Positions 9,295 to 18,720 are shown, counted from the first letter of the stretch. The stretch: 64,000 bases of DNA from an uncultured Hymenobacter sp. (GCA_913776615.1 CAJYPK010000050.1:1-64000), one strand, 5' to 3'. Program-made: numbers and translations. The notes: generated by a model from the letters alone, not told the origin.

Positions 9295-9385
9295 GACGGG
9301 AGTGATGTAAGCCAGCGAGCCAAAGCTACGCAGCAGGAATCTGCAGCCTGGCGGCGAACGGCGTAAATCGCTCCATGCAGGATCC

Positions 9386-12300
9386 TTACTCGATAACGAG
9401 CTTCTTTACTACCACACCGGCACTCGTACGCAGGTGCAGGGTGTACATGCCGATAGGCAGCTCCGAGAGATCGAGTTGGTGAGCTAGTGCCCCTTGGGCG
9501 GGCAGGCTCACGGTGCGCACCTGGCGGCCAAGGGCATCAACCAACGAGACCGCTACGGCCTGGCGACCGAGGCTAACAGGCAGCTCTACAAACACCGCTT
9601 GCTTGGCCGGGTTGGGATAGAGGGCAACCTGCTGGGCCAGCGTAGCCGTAGCCGTAGCCAGCGTCTGCTGGGGCGAGAACACCAACTCGAAGCGATTGAT
9701 AAGCGGGGCCGAGGCGTCAGCCACCGTGAATTGGTAGCGGGGCTGCTGCCTGAGATCGATGAGGCTCCCGGTTTGCAGGTCGCGGAGGTACACCGGCGTA
9801 GCCTCCAGGTTCAACAACTGGGTAGCCCGCAGATTAAAGGAGCCTGCGGAGGGTACGCCCACGACTAAGGGCACGGTTAGCTGCGTAGTACCCAGCAGGG
9901 GCCGGGCATCGATAGCTAAGCGCTGGGCACCGACTTCGGCCGCGAGATTCAGCCCCGTGGTATTGGGCAGCTTCACGGCATCGAACTTGCTGTCGAGACC
10001 GGCCGTGGCACCTGGCTCGAAGTACACGTACAGCGGGTCGGTACCAGCGGGGCTCTGCAAGTCAAGCTGCACCAGCGACCGGGTTTCGGCATTACGGGAG
10101 TACACCGAGCTGGCATAAGTAGTCAGGCGGTGCGTATCACGGAGGGTCAGCGTGCCGCTGGTCTGGCCGCTGCTCACTCGCACGAAAAACCCTTGGCCCT
10201 GGGCCAGTACCGCACCCGAGCTGGCACCCACTCCGTTTACCGTGGCCTGATATGAGCCACCGTACTGGCTACTACTCTGATACACGTAGATGGCCGCATC
10301 GAGACCGGGCCGGTCGCTGGCGGCCACCAGTGAGTAATCGAGCGGCGCGGGGTAGGGATTGCCTACCAGCTGCCAGCCGGCATCCGGGGCCGTGGCGTCG
10401 CCATTGCGGGCCAGGCTTTGCGACACGATCCCGCTGTTGAGCGGGCCAGTCAGGCTGAAAGTCTGATCGGCGCTGGCGTTTACGGTGTAGCCTTGGCCTA
10501 CCGTAAGGGCGTCGCTGAGGGCAGCGGGTGAAAACCACCCTTTATCGAACGCGGCCAGGTTATTACCAGCCGCCGTAGCCAGGCGGCTCTGATCGTAGCC
10601 GTAAACCGTGGGAAAGGGCGCAGCGGTACCCGGCTGAGCACTCGAGTTGTAGGCCGGGTTTACTACCGGCGAGAAGCTGGCCGTGGCCAGGCTACCCACG
10701 GTAGCATTGCCGATGGGCGACGAGAAATGGCGATAGCCCAGGCCCGGGTTCAGGCTAGGGTCGATGTAGCGTTGCACCGTTACGTCGCCCACTACCACGC
10801 CGCCGCTGTTGACCACCATAGCCGTACCCGTGGCGTTAGATTCCAGCTTGAACGCATTGCCGTTGGTGGCCAAATCCCCCGTAAGCGTTAAGACCCGCCG
10901 CACCTGGGCTCCCGACAACGTATTCAAGGCTACGCCATTAGCTTGGACGTCCAAATTCCAGAAGCGGATTGCATTACCGCCCGCAATACTGGCGCGGGTT
11001 GTTTGGCCCAGGCTCACGGTACCTCCCGCGGGGCCATATCGGCCGTCGTTAGTCAGGTCGCCGCGTACGTCAAGTATACCACCGGTTTGCACCAGCAGGC
11101 CGGCAAATCTGATGGTGAATGACCGCGTGGAAGCTGTACCGGTCGCCAACACCGGGTAGTTAGCCAGGCCGCCGGGGATAATAGCATCCGTGGTGGTAGT
11201 AGGCACGCCATTGGTCCAGTTACCGGCGGTAAACCAATCGGTACTGCTATTGCCCGTCCACGTCGTGCTGGTTGCCGCTGCAATGACCAGCGAATAGGTA
11301 CGGGTGCCACTGTAGGGACCGGGGGCCACCGAGGCATCGGTAGCCGTTACTGCAAAGGTGAAGGTACCGTTGACCGTAGGCGTACCCGTAATCGAGCCGC
11401 CACTCAGGCTCAGGCCAGCGGGCAGCGCACCACTGGTGATGGCGTAGGTATAGGGGGCCGTACCGCCCGAGGCTCCTAGGGTCCGGCTGTAGGCTACCCC
11501 CTGCGTACCCGGCGACATGCTGTTGGGGAACACCTCGATGGTGGGGGCCAGCAAGGTTAGGGTATATGCCGAAGGAGCCGCCGTATTGCCGTTACCCGCC
11601 CGGTCCTGGGCCGCATTAGCGACTACGTTGACGGTAGTGGCCGTACCAGCCGCATTCGGGGTTACGGTGAAGGTATACGTAGTGCCCGAGCCAGCAAAGC
11701 CCGATACCGTGCCATTCGTTACCGTAAGGTCGTTGGCCACGAAGCCCGTTACACTTTCCGAGAAGGTCACCGTGAAAGGCAGCGGCGAGGTTGAGGTGGT
11801 ACTACCGCTGGCCCCGGCCGTCGAGCTGATGACCACGGAGGGGCGCTGCGTGTCTACCGTGAAGGTATTGGTCGCTGAATTAGCACTGGTGGCCTGGCCG
11901 CTGGCCGTGGCCGTCACGTACACCGCATACGTACCATCGGCCAGCGAGGCAGTCGAATACTTGTGAAAGTTGCCCCGGCTATTGGTAAAAGTTGTGTCCG
12001 AGAGCACCGCGCTGCCGCCAGCCAGGGCGCGGTAGATGAACACGGCACTAAGGGCTTGGGCTGTACCGCGGTATTCGGGGCGGCTGGTATTGCTGAAGCT
12101 ACCGTCGGCCGGCTGCGTCAGCACCGGGGTACTGGTAACGGGCGACGTCACCGTAAAGGGGAGCCCGTTGCTAGTCCCGTTGGGCGTGGTCACCGTGACG
12201 TTGCCGCTGGTGGCTCCCGCCGGCACGGTGACCGTTATGGTAGTGGCGCTCACCACCGAGAAGGTAGCGGCGGCCGTACCATTGAATCGTACGGCCGTAG

Positions 12301-13588
12301 CCCCCGTCAGGCTGGCTCCCGTGAGCGTGATGGTGGCACCTACCGGCCCACTCGCGGGGCTCAGGCTGGTAAGTACCGGGGTCACGTCGGTATTCAGCAG
12401 CACCCCTACCGTATTGCCCGTGAAGTTGGCGGCGAGAATATCGAGCTTACCATCACCATTTATATCAGCTAACGAGGTCCCATAGGGACTGCCGCCCGCA
12501 GCAAAGGAGGTAGCTGAGCCGAAAGCGCCGGTACCCGTACCTAGTAATACATCAACCGTACTGCCATTTAAATTGCCTACGACCGCATCAAGCAGGTTGT
12601 CACCGTTGACATCGCCCAGCTCTACCCCAGCCACAAAAGTACCGCCCCCGGTATAAGTAGTCATCGCGCTGAAGGTGCCCCCCGACCTACCGAGCAATAC
12701 CCCGATATTGCCCTCACGCACCCGGTTGAAAACTAAGTCGGGCTGACCATCGCGGTTAAGATCACCCGTGGTCAACACAGTGGAAGAGGTATTTACCGAG
12801 TAGGTTGCCACCGGGGCGTAGCCGCCACTCCGACTTAATAGCACGTAAAGCAATTTCGTACCCGTGGAATTACTGGCAGTATTGGCGCTGACGGCAGCGA
12901 TGTCGAGCGTGCCATCTTTGTTGAAGTCAGCCAAAGCTAATTCTCTCAGCGATCCTCCGGTTACGTAGGTAGTCGCCGCGCCGAAAGTGCCGCTGCCATT
13001 ATTAAGGAGAATGCTGACCGAGCCACTCGTAGTCCCGTTGCCGCCGTTGAAATAACTGTTGCCAGTTACGATATCCAGTAGCCCGTCCTTATTCATATCG
13101 GCCAGGCTGAGGCCGATGGGGCCGGCACCGAGGGGCAAGGCATACAGCCTGGCAGCGCCTAGCGTACCCGTACCCGTGCCCAGCAGCACCCCTACGTTGT
13201 CCGACTGCAAATTGGCTACCACTACATCGAGTCGGTTATCGCCGTTTACATCACCCAAGGCAATCTCGTAGGGGGTAGAGCCCCCACTCGGGTAGGTAAC
13301 TACCCGGGCAAAGCTGCCATTGGCTTGTTGCAGCAACACGCCTAATACACTGCCCGAACTCGTTGCATTGTTCGAAGTGACAATGTCAAGGCGGCCGTCA
13401 CCATTCAGGTCGCCCGCAATCGCATATTCCGGAGCGGAGCCGCCGCTATCGTAGGTGGTCACGGCACCGAAGCGCTGGGCTTGCGCTGTACCGACCAGGG
13501 CCAGTAGTAGCCCCAGCACTGCCAGCGGATAAGCCAGCCAACGAATGTTACTCCGCAGGAGCGGAAACAGAGAGGAAAGTTTTTTCAT
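9386..13588 (-). CDS. FG-GAP/IPT/Ig-like secreted protein with T9SS type A signal (giant C)
   Basis: A 1400-aa exported protein starting at ATG 13586-13588 with a signal peptide (residues 1-38, ending TAQAQ). Seven FG-GAP repeats (about 45-395) suggest a seven-bladed propeller. They are followed by an IPT/TIG domain (400-481), two Ig-like domains (about 483-580 and 580-680) and a putative-Ig He_PIG domain (686-772, with LPAGLSLS and ITGTPT). A segment starting WTGNSSTDW (about 776) leads into the C-terminal module. The T9SS signal (from about 1313, LYPNPAKQAV, ending in KKLVIE) is clearly diverged from the other three giants. Likely a surface adhesin or scaffold; ligand unknown. It has the only giant promoter I can point to. 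Confidence 0.9.
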   Translation of the reverse strand: MKKLSSLFPLLRSNIRWLAYPLAVLGLLLALVGTAQAQRFGAVTTYDSGGSAPEYAIAGDLNGDGRLDIVTSNNATSSGSVLGVLLQQANGSFARVVTYPSGGSTPYEIALGDVNGDNRLDVVVANLQSDNVGVLLGTGTGTLGAARLYALPLGAGPIGLSLADMNKDGLLDIVTGNSYFNGGNGTTSGSVSILLNNGSGTFGAATTYVTGGSLRELALADFNKDGTLDIAAVSANTASNSTGTKLLYVLLSRSGGYAPVATYSVNTSSTVLTTGDLNRDGQPDLVFNRVREGNIGVLLGRSGGTFSAMTTYTGGGTFVAGVELGDVNGDNLLDAVVGNLNGSTVDVLLGTGTGAFGSATSFAAGGSPYGTSLADINGDGKLDILAANFTGNTVGVLLNTDVTPVLTSLSPASGPVGATITLTGASLTGATAVRFNGTAAATFSVVSATTITVTVPAGATSGNVTVTTPNGTSNGLPFTVTSPVTSTPVLTQPADGSFSNTSRPEYRGTAQALSAVFIYRALAGGSAVLSDTTFTNSRGNFHKYSTASLADGTYAVYVTATASGQATSANSATNTFTVDTQRPSVVISSTAGASGSTTSTSPLPFTVTFSESVTGFVANDLTVTNGTVSGFAGSGTTYTFTVTPNAAGTATTVNVVANAAQDRAGNGNTAAPSAYTLTLLAPTIEVFPNSMSPGTQGVAYSRTLGASGGTAPYTYAITSGALPAGLSLSGGSITGTPTVNGTFTFAVTATDASVAPGPYSGTRTYSLVIAAATSTTWTGNSSTDWFTAGNWTNGVPTTTTDAIIPGGLANYPVLATGTASTRSFTIRFAGLLVQTGGILDVRGDLTNDGRYGPAGGTVSLGQTTRASIAGGNAIRFWNLDVQANGVALNTLSGAQVRRVLTLTGDLATNGNAFKLESNATGTAMVVNSGGVVVGDVTVQRYIDPSLNPGLGYRHFSSPIGNATVGSLATASFSPVVNPAYNSSAQPGTAAPFPTVYGYDQSRLATAAGNNLAAFDKGWFSPAALSDALTVGQGYTVNASADQTFSLTGPLNSGIVSQSLARNGDATAPDAGWQLVGNPYPAPLDYSLVAASDRPGLDAAIYVYQSSSQYGGSYQATVNGVGASSGAVLAQGQGFFVRVSSGQTSGTLTLRDTHRLTTYASSVYSRNAETRSLVQLDLQSPAGTDPLYVYFEPGATAGLDSKFDAVKLPNTTGLNLAAEVGAQRLAIDARPLLGTTQLTVPLVVGVPSAGSFNLRATQLLNLEATPVYLRDLQTGSLIDLRQQPRYQFTVADASAPLINRFELVFSPQQTLATATATLAQQVALYPNPAKQAVFVELPVSLGRQAVAVSLVDALGRQVRTVSLPAQGALAHQLDLSELPIGMYTLHLRTSAGVVVKKLVIE

Positions 13589-13618
13589 TATTAAACAATT
13601 TATTATTTACTTAATTTA

Positions 13619-13646
13619 CAAAATTATACAACCAGAATTTATCCAA
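13619..13646 (-). promoter_or_regulatory. Bacteroidota-type promoter for giant C
   Basis: On the minus strand TTG (13644-13646) is followed after 17 bases by TAATTTTG (13619-13626), matching the Bacteroidota consensus TTG-N17-23-TAnnTTTG. It lies about 30 bases upstream of the start codon at 13588, in an unusually AT-rich stretch (13589-13640). Confidence 0.6.
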
Positions 13647-13804
13647 CAGTGCTTACGAAGAACGGCTCAAATTGACGCTATTGGATAGTCGCAGATACAG
13701 GCTATTAACATGGCACCGGCTAGCACTACACAGTTGAGTATCTGCTACCCAGGGTTGCATGCCGATTTAAGTAGAACACTACGGCTACTCACGCGTGGGC
13801 GGGC

Positions 13805-13957
13805 CTAGTGGCGCTGGCCACGTAAAAGCCCCCACCAGCGAAGTCTAGCGGTAGCCCGAAAGCGTAGCCGAATTAGCGAGTGGCGCGGCGCTGGTCGCGC
13901 AAGGGCGTAGGCTGCGCCCCAGGCCAGCCCACCCGCAGTAGCCGGGCCAGGGTTCAT
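13805..13957 (-). other. possible remnant of a PID-CTERM-like gene
   Basis: A 50-codon open frame from ATG 13955-13957 to TAG 13805-13807 lies downstream of giant D, the position where giants A and B have their PID-CTERM partner. It encodes a GGLAWGAAYALARP stretch that loosely recalls the GGATLLLASGVAYGLRR tail of those proteins, but it lacks a signal peptide and the PVDGG motif. It may be a decayed copy or chance. The rest of the 13589-14032 gap holds the giant C promoter and the giant D terminator. Confidence 0.2.
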
Positions 13958-13990
13958 AGTGCCTTCGTTTTCACACAAGCTAAAAAATAG

Positions 13991-14014
13991 GCCGGCCCCA
14001 GTAATGGGGCCGGC
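13991..14014 (-). terminator. terminator of giant D
   Basis: The 9-bp stem GCCGGCCCC/GGGGCCGGC with loop AGTAAT, followed on the minus strand by TATTTTTTAG. It is the third copy of the hairpin found after giants A and B, and the one with the best T-run. Confidence 0.75.
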
Positions 14015-14032
14015 CCGGTGCGGTGAGAAAAT

Positions 14033-17000
14033 TTACTGCAGCACGACGCGCTTGGCCAGGGTGCTGGCCCCGGCCACCAGGCGCAGGGTGTACACGCCTG
14101 CGGCCAGCCCGGCCGTCTCGACCACGAGCGTGGCCCCGGCCGCGGGCAGGGCCGCTGCTTGGCGGTGCACCACCTGGCCCAGCGCGTTGAGCAGCTCGGC
14201 CTGCACCTGGCTGGCCCCCGCCACGGCCGGCACCCGCACCGTGAAGCGGCTCTGGGCCGGGTTGGGGTACACGCTCACCGCGCTGGTGCTCAGGCTGGCC
14301 GTCGTAGCCAGGGCCGTGGCCGTGCCGAACTGCAGCGTGAAGCGGTTGCTCAGCAGCGCCGTGGCCTCGGCGGCCGTGACGCTGAAGCGGTACACGCTGC
14401 CGGCCGTGAGCGGGGTGAGCTGGCCGGTGGCCGCGTCGCGCAGGCTGGGCGTGAGACCGGCGGGCAGGTTGGCCAGGCTGGCGGCGGTCAGGGTGTAGGT
14501 GCCGGCGGCGGGCACGCCCACGTTCAGGGCCAGCACCGTAGCGGCGGTGAAGGCCGGGCGCCCGTCGATGGCCAGGTTATCAGTAGTTGTAGCGCTGCTC
14601 AGGTTCAGGCCCGTAGAGTTGGGCAACTTGGCCGCGTCGTATTCGCCGTCGAAGCCGGCCGAGGCCCCGGCCTCGGCGTAGGCCGTGAAGCTATCGGCCG
14701 GGCCGCTGGCTCCTTGCAGGTCGAGGCGCACCAACGGGCGGGGGTCAGCGGCGGTGCGGCGCACGGCAGCCGGCTGGCCATAGCTGATGATACGGTTGGT
14801 GTTGTCGAGCGCGAGCGTGCCGCTGGTCTGGCCCGCCGTGACGCGGGCGAAGAACGCCTGGGCCGTGCCGACCAGGGAGCTGCCGCCCGTGCTGGCCACC
14901 CCGTTGACAAAGCTGCGGTAGCTGCCGCCGTACTGCGAGGTGCTTTCGAAGACGTAGAACGCCGCGTCCACGTTGCTGCGCTGGCCCGCCGTGACGGTAC
15001 CCAGGTCGAGCGGCGCGGGATAGGGATTACCGATGAGGCTCAGGCCCGCCTCGGCGGCCGTGGCCCCGCTGTTGCGGCTCATGGCAATCGAGGTGCTACT
15101 GTTGCCTACCTGCCCGGTAAAGTTCAGCGTCTGCCCGCCAGTGAGCTGCACTACGTAGCCCGTCGTGGCCGGGGCAGCCGGTTCACTCAGCGCGCTCGGC
15201 GACACCCAGCCCTTGTCGAAAGCGGAGAGCGTCGTCGCGGGCGAAGTAGCCACGCGGCTCTGATCGTAGCTGAAAATGGTGGGGAAGGGCGTCACGCTAC
15301 CGGGATTGGCCGCCGTGTTGTAGGCATCGTTGACCACCAGCCCCGTACCTCCCGAGCCGAAGGCCGCCACCGTGCCCGAAGTTGTGGGCGATACCAAGTG
15401 GCGGTAGCCCAGGCCGGGGTTAAGGCTGGGGTCGATGTAGCGCTGCACCGTTACGTTACCGATGATCGAGCCCGAGCCAAGGTTGGCCACCAGCGCGGTG
15501 CCGCTGGCGCTGCTGAGCAACGTCAGCGCCCGGCCGTTGAGGTTCAGGTTGCCCGCGTTGAGGGTGAGCACTTGCGCCACGCTGACCGCCTGGCTCAGTG
15601 TAACGGTGTTGCTGTTGGTACTGGTCAGGTTGCGCACCTGGTAGGGCAATTGCCCGCCCGTAACCTGCGCCGCCGTGCCGTTGTAGACGTACGTAGCGTC
15701 GATGGACAGGCTGCGGAAGCCCGTGTTTTGCAGCAGCCCCTGACCGGCGGTACTGCTCAGCCCCTGCGCATTGCAGATGCCCAGCGTACCACCCGCCGCC
15801 AGTGTGAAGCTGCCCGCCCCGCTGAGTACGAAGCAGCCGTCGTTGAGCGTCGCCCCGCTACCCACGGTGGTACTCGTATTCACCGTCACGTTGCCGGCCA
15901 GCGTGGCCACGCCGGGGCTATTGATGGTGATGCTGTTGTAGGTCCCGGCCGGGATAGTTGTGGTCGAATTCACTACCAGGTCAGGATACGTCACGGTGAA
16001 ACCGGGGCCGGTGGCCGTACCGCGGGGCGCAGTCACCGTGACTGGGCCGGTAGTGGCCCCGGCGGGCACGGTGGCCGTAAGGGTAGTAGCATTGACCACC
16101 GTAAAGGTGGTAGCCGCCGTGCCATTAAACTGCACGCTGGTAACCCCGCTCAAGTTGGTGCCCGTGAGTGTGACGCTGGCGCCCACCGGCCCGCTCGTGG
16201 GGCTGAGGGCAGTGAGGGTGGGGGCATCGGAGTACACGGTGGTATTCAGCAGCGTACCCAGCGTATTTTCATAATACTGACCGTGGGCTACCACGATGTC
16301 GAGCTTGCCATCGCGGTTCAGGTCGGCCAGCTTTACCTCGTAGGGAAAATTGCCGCCAAAGGCGGAGGCAGTACTACCGTCCGCGAAGGGAACAGCTGCC
16401 CCCAGCGTACCCGTGCTGGTACCAGGCAGGACGTATATCTTACTATTATTGGCATCGTTCACTACCACGTCCGGGTAGCCATCGCCATTTACATCGCCCA
16501 CGGCCATCCCGGTTAGATAATCAGTGGGGGGAGGTGGATAGGTCCCGGGGGCGAACGTAGGGATAACCTGATAGGTCACGAGCGGGCCGAAGGTGCCATC
16601 GGCGTTGCCGTTCAGCACACTCAAGTTTTTGTTTTGGTACCCCGACACGAGGATATCCAGCTGACCATCGCGGTTCAGGTCGGCGGTTTCCACAAAGTAT
16701 GCTGTCCGGCCTATCGGGTAGATAACGGGAGTGGCAAACCCGCCGCTCGCCCTGCCCAGTAGCACGTACAGGTTGGGTTGCTGGGCATCGCTCACCACTA
16801 TATCGGCCCGGCCATCGTGGTTGAAGTCGCCCACGCTTACCCCCCGCGGGCTACTACCAGCCGTGTAGCTGCTAGCGAAGCCGAAGGTACCTGCGGCCGT
16901 ACCCGGCAGTACAGCCACCCTACCCTCCGTGCCGGTCACCACGGCATCCAGGATGCCATCGCGGGTTACGTCGTAGAGCTTCATTCCGTAGCCCTTATAG

Positions 17001-17443
17001 ACCATACTGGTATAGTAACGTGAAGCACCCAGCGTACCAGTTCCCGTACCCAGTAGTACGATCACTGTGGACTGGGTAGCTACTACCACATCCAGCTTGT
17101 TGTCCTGATTCAAATCCGCCAGGGCTAGTTGGCTCGGGTTGTCACCATAGGTCATACTATAGGGTACGGCCGGGTCGAAGCCCCCCGTAGCCCGGCCCAG
17201 CAGCACGCTCACGGAAGAGCTATTGAGGTTGCTGGTCACCATGTCCAGCACTCCGTCGCCGTTGAGGTCACCCGTTGCTACAAAGTAGTTGCCGGAGGCC
17301 CCGCTGGGGTACCGGGTCATGGCATCGAAAGTTGGGGTCTGCGCCTGGGCCGTAGCGGAGGCCAGCCCCAGGGCCAACAGCAAGCTCTTGCAGCAGCTCC
17401 CCAAGAAGAGCCGATTCAGCTTGGTTGAGTAAGTATTTTTCAT
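14033..17443 (-). CDS. FG-GAP/IPT secreted protein with T9SS type A sorting domain (giant D)
   Basis: A 1136-aa exported protein starting at ATG 17441-17443, with a signal peptide ending TAQAQ (residues 1-35). Seven FG-GAP repeats (about 45-395) are followed by an IPT/TIG domain (404-488) and a lyase-like stretch (TIPAGTYNSI, LNDGCFVLSGAG) almost identical to that of giant B. The following module resembles giant C (GYRH, FSYDQSR), while the last 200 residues are close to giant A. The type A T9SS signal starts near residue 1058 (VYPNPAQSRF). It is thus a clear mosaic. On the minus strand a TAATTTTG box at 17573-17580 might belong to its promoter, but no TTG partner is present. Confidence 0.9.
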   Translation of the reverse strand: MKNTYSTKLNRLFLGSCCKSLLLALGLASATAQAQTPTFDAMTRYPSGASGNYFVATGDLNGDGVLDMVTSNLNSSSVSVLLGRATGGFDPAVPYSMTYGDNPSQLALADLNQDNKLDVVVATQSTVIVLLGTGTGTLGASRYYTSMVYKGYGMKLYDVTRDGILDAVVTGTEGRVAVLPGTAAGTFGFASSYTAGSSPRGVSVGDFNHDGRADIVVSDAQQPNLYVLLGRASGGFATPVIYPIGRTAYFVETADLNRDGQLDILVSGYQNKNLSVLNGNADGTFGPLVTYQVIPTFAPGTYPPPPTDYLTGMAVGDVNGDGYPDVVVNDANNSKIYVLPGTSTGTLGAAVPFADGSTASAFGGNFPYEVKLADLNRDGKLDIVVAHGQYYENTLGTLLNTTVYSDAPTLTALSPTSGPVGASVTLTGTNLSGVTSVQFNGTAATTFTVVNATTLTATVPAGATTGPVTVTAPRGTATGPGFTVTYPDLVVNSTTTIPAGTYNSITINSPGVATLAGNVTVNTSTTVGSGATLNDGCFVLSGAGSFTLAAGGTLGICNAQGLSSTAGQGLLQNTGFRSLSIDATYVYNGTAAQVTGGQLPYQVRNLTSTNSNTVTLSQAVSVAQVLTLNAGNLNLNGRALTLLSSASGTALVANLGSGSIIGNVTVQRYIDPSLNPGLGYRHLVSPTTSGTVAAFGSGGTGLVVNDAYNTAANPGSVTPFPTIFSYDQSRVATSPATTLSAFDKGWVSPSALSEPAAPATTGYVVQLTGGQTLNFTGQVGNSSTSIAMSRNSGATAAEAGLSLIGNPYPAPLDLGTVTAGQRSNVDAAFYVFESTSQYGGSYRSFVNGVASTGGSSLVGTAQAFFARVTAGQTSGTLALDNTNRIISYGQPAAVRRTAADPRPLVRLDLQGASGPADSFTAYAEAGASAGFDGEYDAAKLPNSTGLNLSSATTTDNLAIDGRPAFTAATVLALNVGVPAAGTYTLTAASLANLPAGLTPSLRDAATGQLTPLTAGSVYRFSVTAAEATALLSNRFTLQFGTATALATTASLSTSAVSVYPNPAQSRFTVRVPAVAGASQVQAELLNALGQVVHRQAAALPAAGATLVVETAGLAAGVYTLRLVAGASTLAKRVVLQ

Positions 17444-18025
17444 ACAAAAAGCGAAGGAAAAGAGGACAGAGGAGGGTGGCGCAGAGTACGCCTGCTGTGT
17501 AACTGCAACCGAGCGCCTTAGCAGTTGTTACTACAAAGTAAGAGATGCGGCAAACTCCTCCGTACAGCTTGCCAAAATTATAGTATCGGCATCGGCCGGG
17601 CTGGTAGCTCGCCCGGCCGACGAGGAGCGGTTCCAGCCCAGGGGTTCCCTGCTCCCGCACACTGGGCAGAAGCCATTCCGCCGGGTAGCAGTGCAGCAGG
17701 CCAGGCTAGCGCTCATCGCTAGCCTGGTACCCTAGTATTATTGCAGGCCGTGGCTGGCTGCCCTTTGCTGTTTTCTCACCCACGCTCCTTGCTTTCAAAT
17801 ACACGACTACTCGCCCTGTCTTCACAGCCGGCTACCTGCGCGAAGAGGCTTTTCCCGCCACCTGTTTCCACTTCAAGCGGCGGCCAGCCCCGGACACCGT
17901 GCTAGCCCCGAGGCCGAATCCAGCTCTGCAGACCTTTAGATTAAGCGTTTACCCATCAACCAAGCGCCCCCGCTTCGACCACGAGGCAGGGGCACTTGCA
18001 TAGCTCAGAAAGGAAGAAAAAATGG
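17444..18025. other. intergenic region between giant D and the response regulator
   Basis: This 582-base gap has no convincing gene on either strand. It holds a lone minus-strand TAATTTTG box (17573-17580). A weak hairpin (CAAGCGCCCC 17961-17970 with GGGGCACTTG 17989-17998, one imperfect pair) could end the response-regulator transcript but lacks a T-run. A plus-strand open stretch without a start codon (about 17700-18002) includes LSVYPST, faintly like a T9SS signal; I treat it as chance. Confidence 0.5.
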
Positions 18026-18667
18026 CTACCAGGGCAGGCGGGGCCGTTGCCGGGCTTTGATTATGATTTCAGCCTTGGAGTTCACTTGCAGCTTGCGGTA
18101 CACCTGCCGGATGTGCGAGCGCACGGTGTCTATACTCACGTGCAGCCGCTCGGCAATGAGCTTGTAACTCAGGCCGTCCTCGATGGCTCGCACTATTTCC
18201 TGCTCACGCGGGGTAAGCGCATCGGCGGTCGGCACCACGGGTCGGGGGGCGAAGTAGCGCGTCACGTGGCGGGCCACGCTCGGGCTCATGGGCGAGCCGC
18301 CGGCCGCCACTTGCAGCAGGTGCTCCTTGAGCATGGGTAGCGGGGTAGTTTTTTCGAGGTAGCCCACCGCGCCCGCCCGCAACGCCTCGAACACGCGCTC
18401 GGCATCGGTATACACACTCAGCATCAGCACCTCGGCCTGGGGTAGCACCTGCCGCAGCACGCCCAGCCCCTCGATACCCGAGCGCCCGGGCAGACCAATA
18501 TCGGAGAGGACCAGCGTGGGGGGCGTAGTGAGCCCGGCCAACCCGACCATAAATTCCTCGTGCGAGGCCACGCACAGTACGCAATCAAACTCGGGCTGCG
18601 CGCCGAGGTATTCGCACAGCGCCTCCCGAATAGCGGCCTGATCTTCGATAATGCCGAGTGGTATCAC
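18026..18667 (-). CDS. NarL/LuxR-family response regulator
   Basis: A 213-aa two-component response regulator. The receiver domain (residues 1-120) has the acidic pair E8-D9, phosphoacceptor D56 (LVLSDIGLPG), S84 and K106 (GYLEKTTP). A LuxR-type helix-turn-helix follows (about 148-210; LTPREQEIV, VSIDTVRSHI, VYRKL). It lies downstream of a histidine kinase gene on the same strand, so the two very likely form a cognate pair that controls transcription. Targets are not known. The 219-base gap between them carries an inverted-repeat element and a palindrome (18702-18720) close to this start codon, a possible autoregulatory site. Confidence 0.92.
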   Translation of the reverse strand: MIPLGIIEDQAAIREALCEYLGAQPEFDCVLCVASHEEFMVGLAGLTTPPTLVLSDIGLPGRSGIEGLGVLRQVLPQAEVLMLSVYTDAERVFEALRAGAVGYLEKTTPLPMLKEHLLQVAAGGSPMSPSVARHVTRYFAPRPVVPTADALTPREQEIVRAIEDGLSYKLIAERLHVSIDTVRSHIRQVYRKLQVNSKAEIIIKARQRPRLPW

Positions 18668-18701
18668 AAGGGCAAAGGTCGGTGCCCACCCTATACGGCG
18701 C

Positions 18702-18720
18702 TATCACATAAAGATGTGAT
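18702..18720. promoter_or_regulatory. palindromic site upstream of the response regulator
   Basis: ATCACAT-AAAG-ATGTGAT is a 7-bp perfect palindrome 36 bases upstream of the response-regulator start. A near copy is at 9033-9050. Binding by the regulator itself is a guess. Confidence 0.35.

Larger units (their letters stand above)
8935..9385. other. intergenic region between giants B and C
   Basis: This 451-base gap holds the terminator of giant C (9264-9294) and, nearer giant B, the palindrome-like site at 9033-9050 that also occurs upstream of the response regulator at 18.7 kb. A 96-codon minus-strand open frame (8966-9256) has no recognisable features and I do not call it. A lone TAGCTTTG box (minus strand, 9321-9328) lacks a TTG partner. 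Confidence 0.55.

Noticed and set aside
14159..16516. 785-codon open frame on the plus strand opposite giant D
   Set aside because: It is the shadow of a GC-rich, low-complexity coding sequence; the translation is Arg/Gly/His-rich with no domain, and the minus-strand gene has clear domains and a signal peptide.
17700..18002. Plus-strand open stretch with LSVYPST resembling a T9SS signal remnant
   Set aside because: No start codon, no repeats or upstream domain, and the match is only a few residues; long open stretches are frequent at this GC content.
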